Positions 64,000 to 64,000 of a stretch of DNA of 64,000 nt are shown one piece after another. The stretch comes from DASRDR01 sp963812945 [NCBI: uncultured Candidatus Rokubacteria bacterium] (lineage in GTDB: Bacteria; Methylomirabilota; Methylomirabilia; Rokubacteriales): positions 558,001-622,000 of the forward strand of contig CAWEXD010000008.1 in assembly GCA_963812945.1 (NCBI GenBank), in the 5' to 3' direction. The notes beneath the pieces were generated by a model. That model did not search any database and was not told where the DNA came from. It saw nothing but the letters and a program-made list of their open reading frames with translations. The translations under genes and the position numbers were made by a program. Positions within the stretch are counted from its first letter, which is position 1. Each line of letters starts with the position of its first letter.

Positions 64000-64000
64000 G

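Overview
The window is very G+C-rich, densely coded bacterial DNA. Short gaps and ATGA or GTGA stop/start overlaps are common, and GTG starts are frequent. The gene mix (family 5 ABC transporters, split ThDP enzymes, metal-independent PdxST, Tat-exported phosphatases, paired ATP-grasp enzymes) resembles uncultured soil or subsurface lineages such as Rokubacteria/Methylomirabilota or deltaproteobacteria. That placement is inference from style; the window holds no rRNA or tRNA marker.

Layout. 1-9.2 kb (+): a small-molecule catabolism and uptake cluster with an FAD oxidase (cut by the left edge), a split ThDP decarboxylase, a flavin monooxygenase, a VOC protein, a D-cysteine desulfhydrase-like PLP enzyme, a family 5 binding protein with two permeases but no ATPase gene, and an amidohydrolase. 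9.2-10.6 kb: methylglyoxal synthase and a PHP hydrolase. 10.6-17.3 kb: two tandem PhoD phosphatases (-) flanking a methyltransferase, then PhoX (+). 17.4-22 kb: a TPP-riboswitch-led thiD-thiE-thiO-thiS-thiG operon ending in a wrecked thiE/tenI copy, followed by a less G+C-rich membrane-protein gene with a likely frameshift. 23-29 kb (-): a GH3-type enzyme, an alpha/beta hydrolase, a small membrane protein, and ppx-ppk. 29.2-36.9 kb (+): an amphi-Trp-like protein, a PhoB-type regulator and pstSCAB-phoU. 36.9-41.7 kb: a second TPP riboswitch with cytX, then a MocR/PdxR-type regulator with pdxS-pdxT. 41.8-48.8 kb: a PhoB/PhoR-type pair, malQ, a PAP2 phosphatase, a GT9 glycosyltransferase, a GNAT and a TfoX-like protein. 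48.8-51.5 kb: vapB with a frameshifted vapC, then a molybdopterin oxidoreductase. 51.7-54.1 kb: a sigma factor, a three-part protein joining an anti-sigma zinc finger to both DNA-alkylation-sensing modules of Ada, and a haloacetate dehalogenase-like enzyme. 54.2-64 kb: small membrane proteins, a zinc-protease lipoprotein, a (-) operon of a cysteine-cluster protein, two Ddl-like ATP-grasp enzymes and a lysine 2,3-aminomutase, a flippase-like membrane protein, and a large DUF4091-type protein running off the right edge.

How the genes fit together. Phosphate metabolism dominates: three exported phosphatases, Pst uptake, PhoU, polyphosphate synthesis and breakdown, and two PhoB-like regulators. 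Cofactor supply (thiamine, PLP) forms a second theme, with two TPP riboswitches that appear to use different control mechanisms. The strongest candidate for an undescribed system is the sigma factor/Ada-like anti-sigma pair at 51726-53224. The domain order suggests a switch in which repair of alkylated DNA releases a sigma factor. The KamA/ATP-grasp operon at 55970-60030 is the second candidate.
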